The notes beneath the pieces are model-generated. The model saw only the letters and a list, made by a program, of their open reading frames with translations. It was not told the DNA's origin and made no database searches. The translations under genes and the position numbers were made by a program. From Bacteroidetes bacterium UBA1935 (lineage in GTDB: Bacteria > Bacteroidota > Bacteroidia > Chitinophagales > Chitinophagaceae), in assembly GCA_002337045.1 (NCBI GenBank), contig DDFF01000003.1:372001-436000 (forward strand): DNA of 64,000 nucleotides, in the 5' to 3' direction. Of this stretch, positions 63,591 through 64,000 are shown piece by piece. Position 1 is the first letter of the stretch, and each line of letters starts with the position of its first letter.

Positions 63591-63806
63591 GCCAAAAGCC
63601 TCGCAAAAGCGGGGCTTTTTTATTGGCAGATAAACCCAAACACACATCTGCATATATGCCGTGAAACCTTTTACAGACAGGTACTATAAACGCATACCGA
63701 AAAACAGGCACGCCTCATACACCCAAAAATGAAGGCTTAAATAATACAGCCTTTATATATCCTTGGTATTTTTACCCAAATACTTCCAAACCAAAACAGC
63801 ATTATA
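63590..63806. repeat. Duplicated intergenic region, copy B
   Basis: Counterpart of 61740-61955; the ends are conserved and the middle is diverged. It shows that gene 8 arose by duplication of gene 7 together with its promoter region, or the reverse. Confidence 0.8.
63595..63621 (+). terminator. Terminator after ELWxxDGT gene 7
   Basis: AAGCCTCGC / GCGGGGCTT stem with one T-G pair, followed by T6. Confidence 0.8.
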
Positions 63807-64000
63807 ATGAAGAAACACTTATTATCACTATGTTGCACACTGGCTATTGCCTTGCAGGCAGATGCACAACTCATTTTCACCGGATATGATCTTGACGCCG
63901 GGACGGGCGCCTCTGCTCCCTGGAAATTCATTAACTATAACGGCAAAATGTTGTTTAATGCAGGTAGTATTACCACAGGGGCCGAACTATGGATAAGCGA
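63807..64000 (+). CDS. ELWxxDGT repeat T9SS protein 8 (3' partial)
   Basis: The first 64 residues are visible before the window ends: a signal peptide starting MKKHLLSLCC and ending LQADAQ, then LIFTGYDLDAGTGASAPW and the first ELWIS of a repeat. It closely matches the start of gene 7 (LVFTGFDLNPGAGDSSPW). The array therefore continues beyond the window. Confidence 0.8.
   Translation, partial: MKKHLLSLCCTLAIALQADAQLIFTGYDLDAGTGASAPWKFINYNGKMLFNAGSITTGAELWIS

Noticed and set aside
1..64000. tRNA, rRNA, transposase or integrase genes
   Set aside because: None were recognised by eye on either strand; small tRNAs could still be missed without a covariance search.

Overview
The window comes from a member of the Bacteroidota, most likely the Chitinophagia/Chitinophagaceae. 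The evidence is the many secreted proteins ending in a type A sorting domain of the type IX secretion system (T9SS), promoters of the TTTG-N19-21-TAnnTTTG kind, the absence of clear Shine-Dalgarno sequences, and lineage-typical families (PIDGG-type small proteins, ELWxxDGT repeat proteins, an ECF sigma factor beside an outer-membrane barrel protein). No rRNA, tRNA, CRISPR array, transposase or integrase was seen.

Region 1 (1-12.3 kb) is mixed. It starts with the 3' part of a DnaB-type replicative helicase. An AT-rich, foreign-looking islet follows (about 1.25-3.63 kb) with a putative abortive-infection membrane protein and an unrecognised protein. Next is an XRE regulator divergent from a small unknown gene, with two identical GTTATC-N6-GATAAC operators between them. 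Then come a five-gene operon of four tandem beta-barrel paralogues plus a lipoprotein, another barrel protein, a PAS/HisKA protein without an ATPase domain, a large exported protein, and small genes with strong Bacteroidota-type promoters.

Region 2 (12.3-41 kb) is the most distinctive. Six giant secreted proteins (837-1648 aa) have different N-terminal modules joined to one shared C-terminal block of about 440 residues that ends in a T9SS signal. Each is followed 28-41 bp downstream by a 62-67 aa secreted small protein with an acidic segment, a PIDGG/PLDGG motif, one membrane helix and a lysine tail. Three of the giants, and a trio of phage-tail-collar (microcystin-dependent-like) proteins, are preceded by an unannotated 29-30 aa single-helix microprotein whose promoter carries a recurring TGTkACG operator; a related 32 aa ORF with the same operator stands alone near 43.4 kb. 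Segmental duplication and sequence homogenisation are visible at DNA level, including a broken 3' fragment of a small-protein gene at 35.2 kb.

Region 3 (41-51.5 kb) holds lipoproteins, a nucleotidyltransferase-fold protein, an ECF sigma factor with an inner-membrane/linker/outer-membrane-barrel partner, two T9SS proteins with carboxypeptidase-regulatory-like domains, and a periplasmic thioredoxin-like protein.

Region 4 (51.6-64 kb) is a head-to-tail array of eight ELWxxDGT repeat T9SS proteins, the last cut by the window edge. Most are separated by a compact terminator followed directly by the next promoter, and their C-terminal ends are nearly identical.

Overall the window looks like an expanded, recombining cell-surface repertoire. 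All functional statements are inferred from sequence; no database search could be run.
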